Positions 32,421 to 43,499 of a stretch of DNA of 64,000 bases are shown piece by piece. A program made the position numbers and the translations under genes. The DNA is from Siphonodentalium dalli (lineage: Eukaryota > Mollusca > Scaphopoda > Gadilida > Siphonodentaliidae). How positions within the stretch are numbered: the first letter of the stretch is position 1; every line of letters begins with the position of its first letter. The notes under the pieces are model-generated. The model saw nothing but the letters and a program-made list of their open reading frames with translations. It made no database searches and had not been told where the DNA came from. The stretch covers positions 176,962,247 to 177,026,246 of the forward strand of contig CP136064.1 of the NCBI GenBank assembly GCA_032622095.1, read 5' to 3'.

Positions 32421-33734
32421 AGAACTGATACGTGTTGGTATTTAATCAAATAAATTGACTGACATTTCCAATATATAGTCATGCGATCCAAGAATAAGCT
32501 TTAAATTTGTGTTTGTGCGATTGGGAGATACAGCTTACGTGCGACCACAAGACAACAACATAGCCTCATGGGCAAAGCTTTATTTCCCAACTAATACACA
32601 GCACGTTGGCCAATGGTGTGTGTGTTTCGGCACTACAGAGACTATTGTGCAAAAATGGCTGCATTTAACGGAACAAAACATTTTAAATATGACATTGTTA
32701 TAATACTAGATAGTACATACGTGTATCTGATAATCCATATATATCATATAATCCTACTATTTGTTGAATAGGAGGGAACATATAATTACGAACAAAGCAG
32801 AAGACATATCCATGCAGGTTCATGTAAATTAGGTCAATGGTAACGTTTTGCGCCAAATTTCAAATCGACATGCGTTCGGGAGGTATTATATGGATGGAAT
32901 TATGAAATGAACATGATGAAAGTGACAGTGAAATCGACAAGAATTTGCTTCAAGTTCGCCATTAACCGAAGTGCTCCCCAGCTATTATTTGGCTAATTTC
33001 AGTAAAATTCTCCCCGTTTACACTCGATAACACAAATTTGTCTCCGCATTTAAAATTCTTTGATATGGATCGCTTATATTCTGCAATAATTTGTACCCAA
33101 AGGATGGATTCTTTTGTTTTATTGTCTTTTTAAACTCCGAGGTGGGGAGATCTCGGTTTGTTTACGGAATCAGAATCGGAATCCAGATTACGACGAAATT
33201 ACTGATTCTGGTCTTAATCACGACGGGGACTCACGTGCTTTCGATGTTGGTGAGTGGCACACGTTCGGCCAAGGCGAAAGCAAACACACAAAAACCTAAT
33301 AAATGAGGAACTGACACAATACAGCATTTTGACTGCTACGGACAGAACATTATAACATTCTGACCATAGCATATTCTCGAATCTGCCAAAATACTATGTA
33401 ATATATCATTATCCTAGTTTATTTCCTTTTTTCTGTTCACGTTTGCGATAGCCTCGGTCATTTTGATTGCGTGATACTCATCAAATCGAAACCACGTGAT
33501 TCCCCACCGTGATTAATTTCCTATTTAGTACAGAAAAGGTTGAATGATATGTGAAAACTAACATGAACTGAGATGTGTAAGGCCTTTATAGATACCAGAT
33601 ACTAAATGGATTATCACACCAAGTTAAAGAAGTGTATATTGGAATAGTCTATATAGTATTAATTTGGAGGGATGAACAGGTAATAGAAGTAGACGACAGA
33701 TAATACAAGTACAGAATGATTCCTACGCGTTATG
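32421..33734. other. unassigned stretch
   Basis: No gene, RNA or clear repeat recognised over about 1.3 kb. Confidence 0.35.
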
Positions 33735-33896
33735 GGAGGGAAATGTTCAGATAACAAGTTCAACAAACGGCCTGCTTATTATCTGAACATTTCCTTCGGG
33801 ATAACTACTCATCAATGATGCTTTGGTATAGAAAGGGTTAAACTTATTATCTGAACATTTCCTCAGGGATAACTACTCACCAATGAGTATCTAGTG
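33735..33896. mobile_element. small palindromic MITE, two partial copies
   Basis: Two successive modules: GGAAATGTTCAGATAACAAG with TTATTATCTGAACATTTCCT and AACTACTCATCAATGA, then AACTTATTATCTGAACATTT and CTACTCACCAATGAGTATCT. The MITE's expected tail (AAAGGATTAA) resumes only at about 34664, because a 763-bp TIR element is inserted between. Confidence 0.7.
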
Positions 33897-33898
33897 TA

Positions 33899-34661
33899 AA
33901 CACCTAAAACAAAAACAAAAGCCCCCCCTAATATATTCGGTAATATTTTATGAGATATTGGGTGTATTTTGATGAAACTTTTCACAAATGATTTGTGGTA
34001 CCAAAGACATCAAGTTTGCTAATTACTGTGCTGTGATGTGAGATATGGCTGAGTGAGCATAAATTGAATGGAAGAGGGGCACTTTTCAAAAGTTGCAAAA
34101 ACACAGGCAGAGTGATCACGGACATTCAGCTGTGCCTTGGTCCCCACTTCTCGCAAGGCTTGGAACATCCTTATCTGTTGGTACCTCAATGGCCTACATG
34201 GTGGGAAACATGGTTTACTGGAAAATGGCTTCAAAGAGACTGATTTCAATAACTCTGTGTTGCTCATAACATGCAACTTCAAGATGTCATTCCAAAGGAA
34301 TGTGGTTAGACTGAATGGCCTGGGCCTGGTAGGAGCATTGTGTCCGGAAGATGACACGCATGTTATCGTGGACTCACAGTGTCACTTTTAGACCACATTT
34401 ACAGCCAGTAACAACTTGTGTGAATAATGGAACAATGGAGTGACTATCCACTCTACGTCAGTGTTTTGCAACTTTTGAAAAGCACCCGTCTTCCATTCAA
34501 TTCATTCTCAGCCGGCCATAACATAACTCACAGGACGGTGCCTCACACAGGTTGTGTATCAGATACCATTAAACATTTGCGTAAAGTTTCGTCAAAATCC
34601 ATCCAATATCTCATAAAATATTACCGAATATATTAGGGGGACTTTCTTTTTTTGAGGTGTT
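33899..34661. mobile_element. TIR element, 763 bp, flanked by TA dinucleotides
   Basis: The left end AACACCTAAAACAAAAAC continues through CCCCCTAATATATTCGGTAA and TATTTTATGAGATATTGG. The right end is its reverse complement (CCAATATCTCATAAAATATT, ACCGAATATATTAGGGGG, GAGGTGTT). Long arms continue inward, with AAAAGTTGCAAAAACAC / TTTGCAACTTTTGAAAAG. TA at 33897-33898 and TA at 34662-34663 fit the TA target-site duplication typical of Tc1/mariner-type mobilisation. There is no transposase ORF, so it is non-autonomous. Confidence 0.8.
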
Positions 34662-34663
34662 TA

Positions 34664-34984
34664 GAAAGGATTAAATCTAAATATTTGAAGCTATCTTCAA
34701 ATATTAAACAAATATATCCAAGTATTTAGAGTTCTCTCCAAATGAATTATTTGGCGATATATCTAAATATTTTAAGACATGTTGATGGCATATCCAAATA
34801 TTCGAAAATATCCCATAATATTTTGGACACAATATATCTTATATTATTTAGTCGAAGCAATTGGCAACGTGAGTGTGGATATTATATTTGGATTAAAAGC
34901 GAATTCGGAATTCACCTTACCACAATAACATGATGTCCTTATGTTACCATAATTATATTAATGGCCCGCCATCATGCCCATGTT
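34664..34984. other. AT-rich stretch downstream of the P450
   Basis: Many AAATATTT words (CTAAATATTTGAAGC, CTTCAAATATTAAAC, AAATATTTTAAGAC) form a loose simple repeat. No AATAAA signal or poly-A tract is visible on the minus strand just after the P450 stop codon, so there is no direct sign of a retrocopy tail. Confidence 0.4.
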
Positions 34985-36517
34985 CTACAAGCTTGTTAGT
35001 CTTAAAACAAGTGCTGGATCTGGCTGACTCGTGAATCCTGGAACGCGTCCAACGTTTTCCATCCCCGGTGTCAACTCAAATTTAAAATGTCGCAGCAATT
35101 GAGCGAGATATATTTTCATTTCCAGCAGAGCGAATTTGTATCCTATGCACATCCTAGGACCGGCTGTAAATGGGAGAAATGTGAAGGGTTTAATATCGCC
35201 CTCGTGAAGAAACCTTTGCGGTGTAAACGTGTTTGGTTCCTTCCAATATTTGGGGTTCATGTGGATCGCTCAAACAAAAGTCCAAACAATCGTCCTAGCA
35301 GGAATGTGCCAGCCTTCAATGACGTCATCGGCGACCAATTCTCTAGCAGCCAACGGCACCGGGGAATGAAATCGCAAAGTTTCTTTAACAGTGCATAGTA
35401 GGTATTGCATTTGGTCAACTAGATCCAGAGTTAAAGGTGTATCAATATCTGGAATAATACTGGTCACTTCTTTTCGCACTTTTTCTTGAATATCTGGGTG
35501 GCAAGCCAATGGATACAGGCACCATGACAGTGACGTTGATGTGGTTTCAGAACCAGCCAACGTGAAGGTCATTACTTGGTCATGCATTTGCTGATCAGTC
35601 ATTCGTCTACCATCTGCATCTCTTGCAAGAACTAATATGGTTAACAGGTTGTCCGCTGACGAATTTTCGTCAATATTTTCGGCGTTCAACTTCTTTTCGG
35701 ATATCATATCATATACCAGCGTATCCAAAATTCGTTTACTTTTATTATAAGACATATTTCCCGGTGTTGGTAGATACTTGAAGAATTTAATTAAACGAAC
35801 CGGACTTGCAGCTAAAATACTCAGACATTCTTTTATGGCTTTGTTTATTTCACCGTCTGGACTGCAAAGTATGGAGGAATTGTAATCAAATGCTATGCCG
35901 GCGATTGTATACGTATCCAAGGTTGACCTCTCCAAATCACCACCAACCTTAACCCAGTCTTCAGGGTGAAGTTTCTGAACGCCGTTTTCTCTTTTGATAA
36001 GTTGCTTCCAATAGTTGACCAGATTCGTGCTGTTCATCTCCACTCTCCCAAAAAGAGATTTAAGCACATTTGGTTTGAATGCTCCGTTAGACAAACGCCT
36101 CTGATTAGCGTGTTCTTCTCCATTCAGAGTGACAAGGCCGTTGGGTCCCACCAAAGCCTTGATGACTGCGTATAAGACCGCTGATTTGTGGTAGTTGCTA
36201 TTCTTTGCCACTGTCACATGCCGGTACCATTCAGGTCCAGCTACTGCGATCGCAGGTTGTCCAAAGAAGCTATGTACCCGAATCACTTCTCTGCCTAATG
36301 CTTGTACTTGCTCAAGAACAACGCAACCAGCGTCCTTCCTCTCACGTAATCCTGCACTGTTTATTCCCATTAACCAGTTGCCTCTGTAACCGGGAATTTT
36401 GTATAACGGCGAAAACTTTGGTGATATATGAACTTTGTAGAATAGCCATGTCGCACAAAACACAACGATAAAAACAGCGAATTCACTCCATGTCATATAG
36501 GATTCGAGAACAGCCAT
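34985..36517 (-). pseudogene. cytochrome P450, intronless, one in-frame TGA (codon 416 of 511)
   Basis: A haem-thiolate monooxygenase that would use O2 and NADPH-derived electrons to oxidise lipophilic substrates at the ER membrane. The ATG at 36517 has a good initiation context (AAC before, G after). An N-terminal hydrophobic anchor is at about residues 11-26. The I-helix oxygen-binding motif AGSETTS is at 321-327 and the ExxR motif ETLR is at 379-382. A PERF-like PQRF is at 433-436 and the haem loop FTAGPRMCIG is at 450-459, with the Cys ligand at 457. Total length is 510 residues, usual for microsomal P450s. The frame is continuous except for TGA at 35270-35272, between WTFV and AIHMNPKYW. 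Translation would stop before the haem loop and give an inactive 415-residue product. No introns are visible. The subfamily is uncertain: the haem loop resembles clan 4 or clan 3 enzymes. It could be a recent pseudogene, a null allele or a sequencing error. Confidence 0.88.
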
Positions 36518-36812
36518 GTTGACTTGATATGAAAGAAACTCTATATTTTAAAATGGCCCCTAACGTTTATGTGTATATTATGAATTATTCCGCGACCTTT
36601 GTGTCGGCTGCAGTAGGCATACGATAAGGTTGTTTATAATAAGACATTAAAATATATGGGCCATATATCATCCGCGGTATATTACACACATTCTTTATAT
36701 GCTACACTTCGGTGAACACGTCATTAACAGGCACTTATAAAACTCCATGTTCTATAATATATTGGGTCAAGCTTGTCAAAGGTCGTACTCAGTCCCCAGG
36801 GTTACGTAGCGT
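36518..36812. other. 5' flank of the P450, no promoter identified
   Basis: AT-rich sequence without a convincing TATA box or initiator at the expected distance on the minus strand. No ORF or repeat recognised. Confidence 0.35.
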
Positions 36813-38056
36813 TTTTCCGAAGACCCATAACTCCGAAGTTCCGATTCTCCGAAGGTCAGATTCTCCGACGCCCCGATTCTCCGAAAGCCCATAACTCCGA
36901 AGTCCCGATTCTCCGAAATCCCATAACTCCGAAGACCCATAACTCCGAAATCCCATAACTCCGAAGGCCTATAACTCCGAACGCCCATAACTCCGAAGGT
37001 CTATAACTCCGAAGGGCCGATTCTCCGAAGGTCCGATTCTCCGAAGGTCCGATTCTCCGAAGATCATGTTTTATCGCGTATTAAATAGTGTACAGTCCAG
37101 TGGCGGGGTCAATGGGGCCCTAGGGAAGACCGCCCCCAAAAAACATGTCAAATGTCATGTAAACGTCAGGAAATCCCTCCTAGGCATTCAAATATTCACA
37201 GTGTTCCTGTCCAGGGGAGCCACCGGACCAACGATTTGGGGCGACCCCTCCCATGTATGCGCTCCCCAAATCAGGCCTTCGTGATATGCTTTCGGCATAT
37301 CATATGCATGATATATCCCCCACATATCCCCCACATATGCTAATTAATGTGCACCCCTAAATGGGAACACTGGCTCCGCCACTGGTGTGCACCGGGTATA
37401 TTATAATGAAATGCTGCAAGAATGTCAGAGTGGCCTAACATGCACAGGGGCGACAAGTTCTTCCCCGTTCACCCCTGTACATTTTACTCTGGCATCTCAT
37501 GGGCCAACGTAACGTTATAGTATCTGGTGTATAGTCAGTGGCGGGCCAGGATTCCCATTTAGGTGGGGGCAGTAGGAAAAGTTTGAATATTTTGATGCCC
37601 CATGAACGATTTCCGGGCGTTTACATGACATTGGACATGTTTTGGTAGGGGTCCATATTGTTTGAAATAGCAAGTAGAGGTTTAATGGGGGCAGTGGGAA
37701 TTTTGGGACCCCTTGGCTTCGCCACTGGACTGTACACTATTTAGTAAACGATAATACCCCGATAAAAAAAAATCTTCGGAGAATCGGACCTTCGGAGAAT
37801 CGGACCTTCGGAGTTATGGGCCGTCGGAGAATCGGGTCTTCGGGGTTATAGGTCTTCGGAGAATCGGCCCTTCGGAGTTATAGGTCTTCGGAGTTATAGG
37901 TCTTCGGATAATCGGCCCTTCGGAGTTTATGGGCTTTCGGAGAATCGGATCTTCGGAGTTATGGGCCGTCGGAGAATCGGGTCTTCGGAGTTATGGGCCG
38001 TCGGAGAATCGGGTCTTCGGAGTTGTGGGCCTTCGTAGTAATAGGTCTTCGGAAAA
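36813..38056. mobile_element. foldback element with TTCGGAG tandem arrays as arms, about 1.24 kb
   Basis: The left arm (36813-37064) is a tandem array of about 14-15 bp units such as CCCATAACTCCGAAG and CCGATTCTCCGAAGG. The right arm (37772-38056) is the reverse complement (CTTCGGAGTTATGGGC, CCTTCGGAGAATCGG). The outer limits match as TTTTCCGAAGAC and GTCTTCGGAAAA. Inside the arrays is a second inverted pair, ATTAAATAGTGTACAGTCCAGTGGCG / CGCCACTGGACTGTACACTATTTAG (in parts), at about 37079-37104 and 37720-37744. There is no transposase. The structure is typical of foldback transposons. Confidence 0.85.
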
Positions 38057-38149
38057 CCGGTCTGACACCGTCCCCAGTCGATCGATTATCTCCAAGTGTT
38101 TAGATATGTACTACGATGGTAACCTTTTCTATACTAATTAAAGCATTAT

Positions 38150-38240
38150 TGATGAGTAATTATCCCATAGGAAATGTTAAGATAATATGTTCAACTAACG
38201 ACCATGTTGAACTTATTATCTAAACATTTCCCTCAATAAA
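38150..38240. mobile_element. small palindromic MITE, diverged copy
   Basis: TATTGATGAGTAATTATCCC, GAAATGTTAAGATAATATGT and TTCAACTAACGACC are mirrored by TTGAACTTATTATCTAAACA and TTTCCCTCAATA. The order is the same as at 21430-21540. Confidence 0.7.
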
Positions 38241-38558
38241 TAGAGAATACCTACAGTTTTTGTTTGAATACCGAAATATCTCATGAGTGTCTGGAAAGAA
38301 ACGTCGAATGTTCACGAGTGGCTGCAAGTCGCGAGTGAAAATTCGATATTTCTTTCCAGACACGAATGTTTCTGGTATATGCTTTCTTGTTGATATCCAT
38401 AAATAAATAATGAATAATTTTAAACAATGTTCTGTCATTCGTGCGGCGTCGACTTCGCATGCAATGGGACCGGTCTTACTATGGATCGGTCTTAGTATGA
38501 GGCCAGTCTTCGTACAGTTGAAGTTGGTGATGTTCATTGGTCCATTAGTCAACTCGAT
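38241..38558. other. unassigned short stretch
   Basis: Between two mobile elements. No gene recognised. A short inverted pair around GTCTGGAAAGAAA / TTTCTTTCCAGAC (38290-38360) may be a small hairpin. Confidence 0.35.
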
Positions 38559-38560
38559 TA

Positions 38561-39219
38561 CCTTACTCGTATTTAAATTCGCGCAGATTTATTTTACGCG
38601 CACCTATTGGTGCGCGAATTTAAAACTGAGCGAAAAATAGTACGACTCATAAGTTTATACCAAACAATAGGGAAATAAGAGCGTATTTTATATAGATAAT
38701 AAACACCTATATTTACATATATGGGCAACCAATACATCTCAACGCCATTAATCGTATGTAAATTGCAAAGCAATGAATTGCGGTTAGATCTTTGACGTTG
38801 AAATGCTTCCAGACTGAAGGTGCACGAAAGCATGTCCCCGTATTCACATCCCATGCAGTGTTGACACCGTGGTCAAACAGCAAATGTGTTACATGTATAG
38901 TTATACATTTAAAATACACCCATGATGTACATAAATATTTATTAAATATCAGAATGCTTATTTGGACCATACATAATAAGCACCCGTATTCACAACAAAA
39001 TTATTACGTAGTTGATGTTTTCTATTCGATGAAAATTTTCTCCAAGATGATATTTGATATACACATGTATCTTCAGGGATAATTAAGAACTGAAACAAGA
39101 TTTTTACAAAAAATATTTTTGTCAGTTTTGAATTCGCGCAACCGGGGTTGCGAATTCAAAGTGCGCGAATTCAAAACTGAGCGAAAAATAGTACTGCGCG
39201 AATTTAAATACGAGTAAGG
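38561..39219. mobile_element. TIR element, 659 bp, flanked by TA
   Basis: The left end CCTTACTCGTATTTAAATTC plus GCGCAG and the right end CTGCGC plus GAATTTAAATACGAGTAAGG are exact inverted copies of 26 bp. TA dinucleotides at 38559-38560 and 39220-39221 fit a TA target-site duplication. A second motif, AAACTGAGCGAAAAATAGTA, occurs in direct orientation near each end (about 38622 and 39174). The interior has no transposase ORF. Confidence 0.85.
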
Positions 39220-39221
39220 TA

Positions 39222-39752
39222 TGCAATTTATCTTCGGCAAATTAGTTGATATAGAAACTAAACAGAAGGGAAACGTAACTAAAAACATTGTTGATTGAGA
39301 CTACATATACTTTCCAGAAGATGAGGCCTAAGAAAAATGAGGTCACCAGATGGTGAATTTGGTTATGCTAGCCCACTGTGCGGGGTAGCGTCACTAAATT
39401 CATCCTCTGGGGACATCATTCTGCAAATGTCAGACACACTATATCCAGACTTGGAAGGCATCAGATGGAAGCCTCTGGCCAGGGTCAGCGCTGGCCAAAA
39501 ATATACCTTTGGCAAATGTTTAGCCAAATTAAATAAATTTAGCCAAATTAAATAATGTTTAGCCAAATTAAATAATGTTTTGCCAAAAGTTGCAAATGAT
39601 ATCGGACCGAAATAAGGTGCCCATGGGACATTGGTTCGTACGCTTTGACAACAGTTATTTCAAAGACTTGAGAAAAATAGCCTGGAAGCATGCATAATCC
39701 GCTAAATGTGAGGGGCTTTAATGACCGCGGTGGTAATGAGTAACCAGTTTCA
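39222..39752. other. unassigned stretch
   Basis: It contains a short tandem repeat TTTAGCCAAATTAAATAA (three imperfect copies, about 39519-39585). No protein family recognised in the 72-codon frames here. Confidence 0.35.
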
Positions 39753-40095
39753 GGGACGTGGCAACAGGGGGTGGTTTGGGGGGGGGGAGGGGGTGTCCCA
39801 CCCCCAACTTTGGGCAAAATTTTCAACAGTTGGAAATTTCATACCTGACACAACATTATTTGGAAATTTCACACCAACAGTTGGTTGAGAATGTTCTTGT
39901 AGTTTGATTTTCAAACAATTTATTGGGGGAATTTATTTGTTCTTGGACCAATATTTGCATATTTTCCTACTTTTGGTCAAAATTTTGGACTGAAATGGCC
40001 ATCAGTTGGAAATTTTCCAACCTTAGGGGGTGTCAGGTTGGAAATTTCCAACACTTGGAAAGCTTGTGTCCTGGCCCCCCCCCCCCCCGTGGCCA
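39753..40095. repeat. dispersed repeat with TTGGAAATTTC motifs and G/C homopolymers
   Basis: A partner of 31936-32420: GGGACGTGGCAACAGGGGGT, a run of about ten G, CAACAGTTGGAAATTTCATA, ACACAACATTA, TGTCAGGTTGGAAATTTCC and a run of about 14 C at the right end. It is non-coding. Confidence 0.7.
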
Positions 40096-41527
40096 GTCAA
40101 AAACTGCTAGTTAATTTAAGAAAACAATACTGTCCTACATTTGGTCAACATTACCATTGTTAAAGTGATATGAAACATTCAGGTAGGGTGATATAGAAAT
40201 ATAGAATAATCTTGCTCAAAGTAGTTATTTTTACGAATATAAATCCAAATTTACAACACACACCGTCATTCTTATATATTTACATACTAAGTGTTGTCAT
40301 CACTAAATCCAGCATTCTGATTGGTCGGCGCCCACGTGGCTAGTTGCAATTATTTCTCGGTGAATGCGCAACAGCTAATAACTGCAAGCTCATAACAACA
40401 TCAATACGTCATTTGGGTTTGGAAAGACGAACGCGTAATGTTTTTGGCGCATTTGGATTCGCGCAGGATTGACTTAATAAATCATCGGGTTTCAATTGTT
40501 CCTGTTAACTTTTGCCAAGGGTGCTATGGGATATTTTGGGCTGGTTTTTTCACGATACACTTTTTGATTTAAATACATTCACAAAAGTTTTTTTTTCGCT
40601 AAATGTATATAAATAATATGATCATGTACGTAAACGTAATTTGCGCCCGCTTGTTACTGTTCATGGGATTATCGGATGAATTGTTATCTTTATAGAAGGA
40701 TTTGATGGGACACAAGAAAATGATATATACAATGTATGTAAATAATCACATATAACGTAAATGTGGATATTTAGCCTGCCATGTAATACGAGTCTCAGCT
40801 GTCTGGCCATCGACGCAGTCCTGTCTGGAGTTTTGCGCGCCGGTGTAGGTAGTGACGTCATGATGTACGTCTTGGTGTCATGACGACTTTAATGGTTTCC
40901 CAAGAAGCAATCTTAAAATGACTCTGCGATCTTTCAATCGGAACTTAAATTTTCCGTTTGTCGGCCTTGAACTTTGAGAATATTTCATAAATTGTTTTAG
41001 GCGAAAATACCGTTAGAAAATTGAAGATAATATGTAAACGGCCAGCAAGGTCGCTAGATTCCTCTTTCGGGGTAAATATTTTTAATAATTTTATGAAATA
41101 TGTAAACAAAACTTGTTCATGCAATTTAACTTTTTTTGTTAACCAGAGCTTTTGTTCAATTTACATTCACTTTTTGAAAATATATTTGGCTTTAGGAGCA
41201 TGATGTTCCTACATGTACATATGATGAAGTATAGCTAACAGTTGCAAGATCAAAGTTTTTTATTTTTGCCCTGGAGCATTTTGCCCAATTACACATTTCG
41301 AGGTGGCATTAATCAATACAAAATGGCGACCGTTGCCAACAATATAATTTTGGACTCCGCTGACCCTGACTGACCCTTCAGTTATGAATAAATTATCCTA
41401 TTTTAGGTGATTTCAATTTATTTTTAGATTGGGCCGAAAAAGTCGATTAGTATATATATCTGATATTCGCCTACGTATACCCTGGTCGCTTCGCTTCCGC
41501 GGCTTCGCCGCGGGAGAGCGGGCGCTA
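40096..41527. other. unassigned stretch
   Basis: No recognised gene over about 1.4 kb. A GC-rich hairpin with CTTCCGCGGCTTCGCCGCGG occurs at about 41490-41512, immediately before the next TIR element. It stands out from the AT-rich surroundings. Confidence 0.35.
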
Positions 41528-41830
41528 TAAGGATTAACTGTAATATGGACTGTAAGATGTAACCGTGAGGTAAGTGGTCATAATTTGTATGTAAAACCCG
41601 AAGTAGACACACATATTTCAGCCCAATGAATATTCTGGTGCAGCATTAAAGATCATGTGCCAAGTTTAATGCACCCGAACAAGTCGATATTATATAATAT
41701 GTCTTTAATGTACGGATTCTAGGACGGGTGATGCGTAATAAACACAGAACGAAGGGTTTTACACAAGTTATGACCACTTACCTCACTGTTACATCTCCAT
41801 AAAAACAGTCCACATGACAGTTAATCCTTA
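41528..41830. mobile_element. foldback/TIR element, about 300 bp
   Basis: The left arm TAAGGATTAACTGT, ATGTAACCGTGAGGTAAGTG and GTCATAATTTGTATGTAAAACCC (in parts) is mirrored by GGGTTTTACACAAGTTATGACC, CACTTACCTCACTGTTACAT and ACAGTTAATCCTTA. It overlaps one copy of the direct repeat that recurs at 42046. Confidence 0.75.
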
Positions 41831-42045
41831 TTTATCAATTAAATTCAATGACTCTCGTTGGCGAAATCATTTGCGTTCGTTTGTCGCCTTTGTTGCGTCC
41901 CGAATCGAGATGTAAATATTTACAATTGCGCGTTATTCAGGCGATGTTTTCTGTGGTGAGGTGTGGTCGATTTCTTTGAGAGTTTCGGCGATGTTCGTAG
42001 AATTTTGCACCCCCAGTTGGCACAGCGCCTGAGTACTAACTTGTA

Positions 42046-42139
42046 AGTTTAATGCACCCGAACAAGTCGATAATATGTCTTTAATGTACGGATTCTAGGA
42101 CGGGTGATGCGTAATAAACACAGAACGAAATGGGTGTGT
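42046..42139 (+). repeat. direct repeat of the segment at 41664-41757
   Basis: GTTTAATGCACCCGAACAAG, TCGATA, ATGTCTTTAATGTACGGATT and CTAGGACGGGTGATGCGTAA are shared almost perfectly, the copy at 41664 having a TTATATA insertion. The first copy is the loop of the foldback element, so this is probably a broken second copy of that element. Confidence 0.8.
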
Positions 42140-43029
42140 TATTGGGTTTGTTGATACGGGAGTGTGACGGCATAATATAATAATATAGTTGGCCGATACC
42201 GTATATCTCTTAACAATTCGCACATTCCAGAAATCTTACAATATCATTGAACAACTATAGAAAGAGATGTACGTCACGATCGAGCTGCAAGGTGGAGTTC
42301 AGTCCCCTCGCTACGCATGACGTAATTCGTAGATGGCGTTGTACGGTATGCAGCTTGCTCATGCCAAGCTCCATTCAGAATTCAGTCTCCTATTATACGC
42401 AGGACTTATGGAATCACTGAACTAAATGGTTTCCCATAGGCGATAGTGTTAACGTTTTGGCCAAATTCACTGAATTGAAGCCTGCAGGCCATACCAGTGA
42501 TATTTACCAGCTAGATTGACACCAGTTACGAAAATGCAAGAAAAATCATAAGTCATGTGTTTACTTTTTAAAATAAATCCCCAAGTGTACGACAGGGCTA
42601 TCCCACATCTAAATTTGATCTGGAAAAACCCACAACTACAGCGGCTAGTTAAATAAATTTCCCGCTCACAAAAATCCATTCCCCCATTCATTCACCAGTT
42701 TAAATTATTTAGATATGATGTACAAATCAAATAAACGCGATGTCATCCTTTAATAACGTGTCGCATGCATCAGGTGAAGGTCATTCTTCAGTTATATTCA
42801 CCTTTAGCATTACACGGTGTACTCGCTCCCAGACTCTAGAACACATTTAGCTCCCTGATTCATGCAGCTGACATTAGAAATCGACATTTATTTATTTCAA
42901 TGTTCATGTATCTCAATAATTGTGATCTTGTGATTATATTCTTATTTTATGAATCGTGGTTTGTAAATTTCAAACGACATGCACTGTTTAACAAACACAA
43001 TAATATATCTAGCAAAAAACAACTACAAA
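42140..43029. other. unassigned stretch
   Basis: No protein, RNA or repeat recognised. Confidence 0.35.
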
Positions 43030-43490
43030 TTAACAATTAAAGGCACGGGCGGCGTTCGTTGCAGAAATATTCATATTTGTTCAAATCCCCATCAACAGAA
43101 GGAATATTAAAATATATATAGTTTTGTTTATATGCCAAACATAATCAGCGCGTAAATAGTATATTGTCGTCAAGACGTACGATGGTGTACGTAAACAAGA
43201 GACTGCTCGTGTTACAGAAGTTGTGCTTCTGTTTACATAAAACAGCGCAATTCTATTGGTTAATCACACAAAAATGATATAAACGCTATTTATTATTTCC
43301 ATATCAGGACAACAGTAACAAATAACGCTCTTTATGTTTACCATATCCGGATCTAAACAAAAGCCAGGAAACGTAACGTTTTTTACGTTTGTTTACATAA
43401 CAAAGGGAAACAAATTGACAATAGCATACTGTTTATGCCATATTTCTGATTGGTATAAGAACTATTCTTTCTGTTTATGGCGGTTGTTGG
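43030..43490 (+). repeat. dispersed repeat, most complete copy
   Basis: Its left half matches the reverse complement of 30480-30615 and its right half that of 29640-29955. Here the two halves are contiguous, so this is likely closer to the full element. No coding motif is seen. Confidence 0.75.
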
Positions 43491-43499
43491 CAGAGGTGA

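Noticed and set aside
35270-35272. Selenocysteine codon in the P450
   Set aside because: P450s are not known selenoproteins, the site is not catalytic, and I saw no convincing selenium-insertion hairpin downstream.
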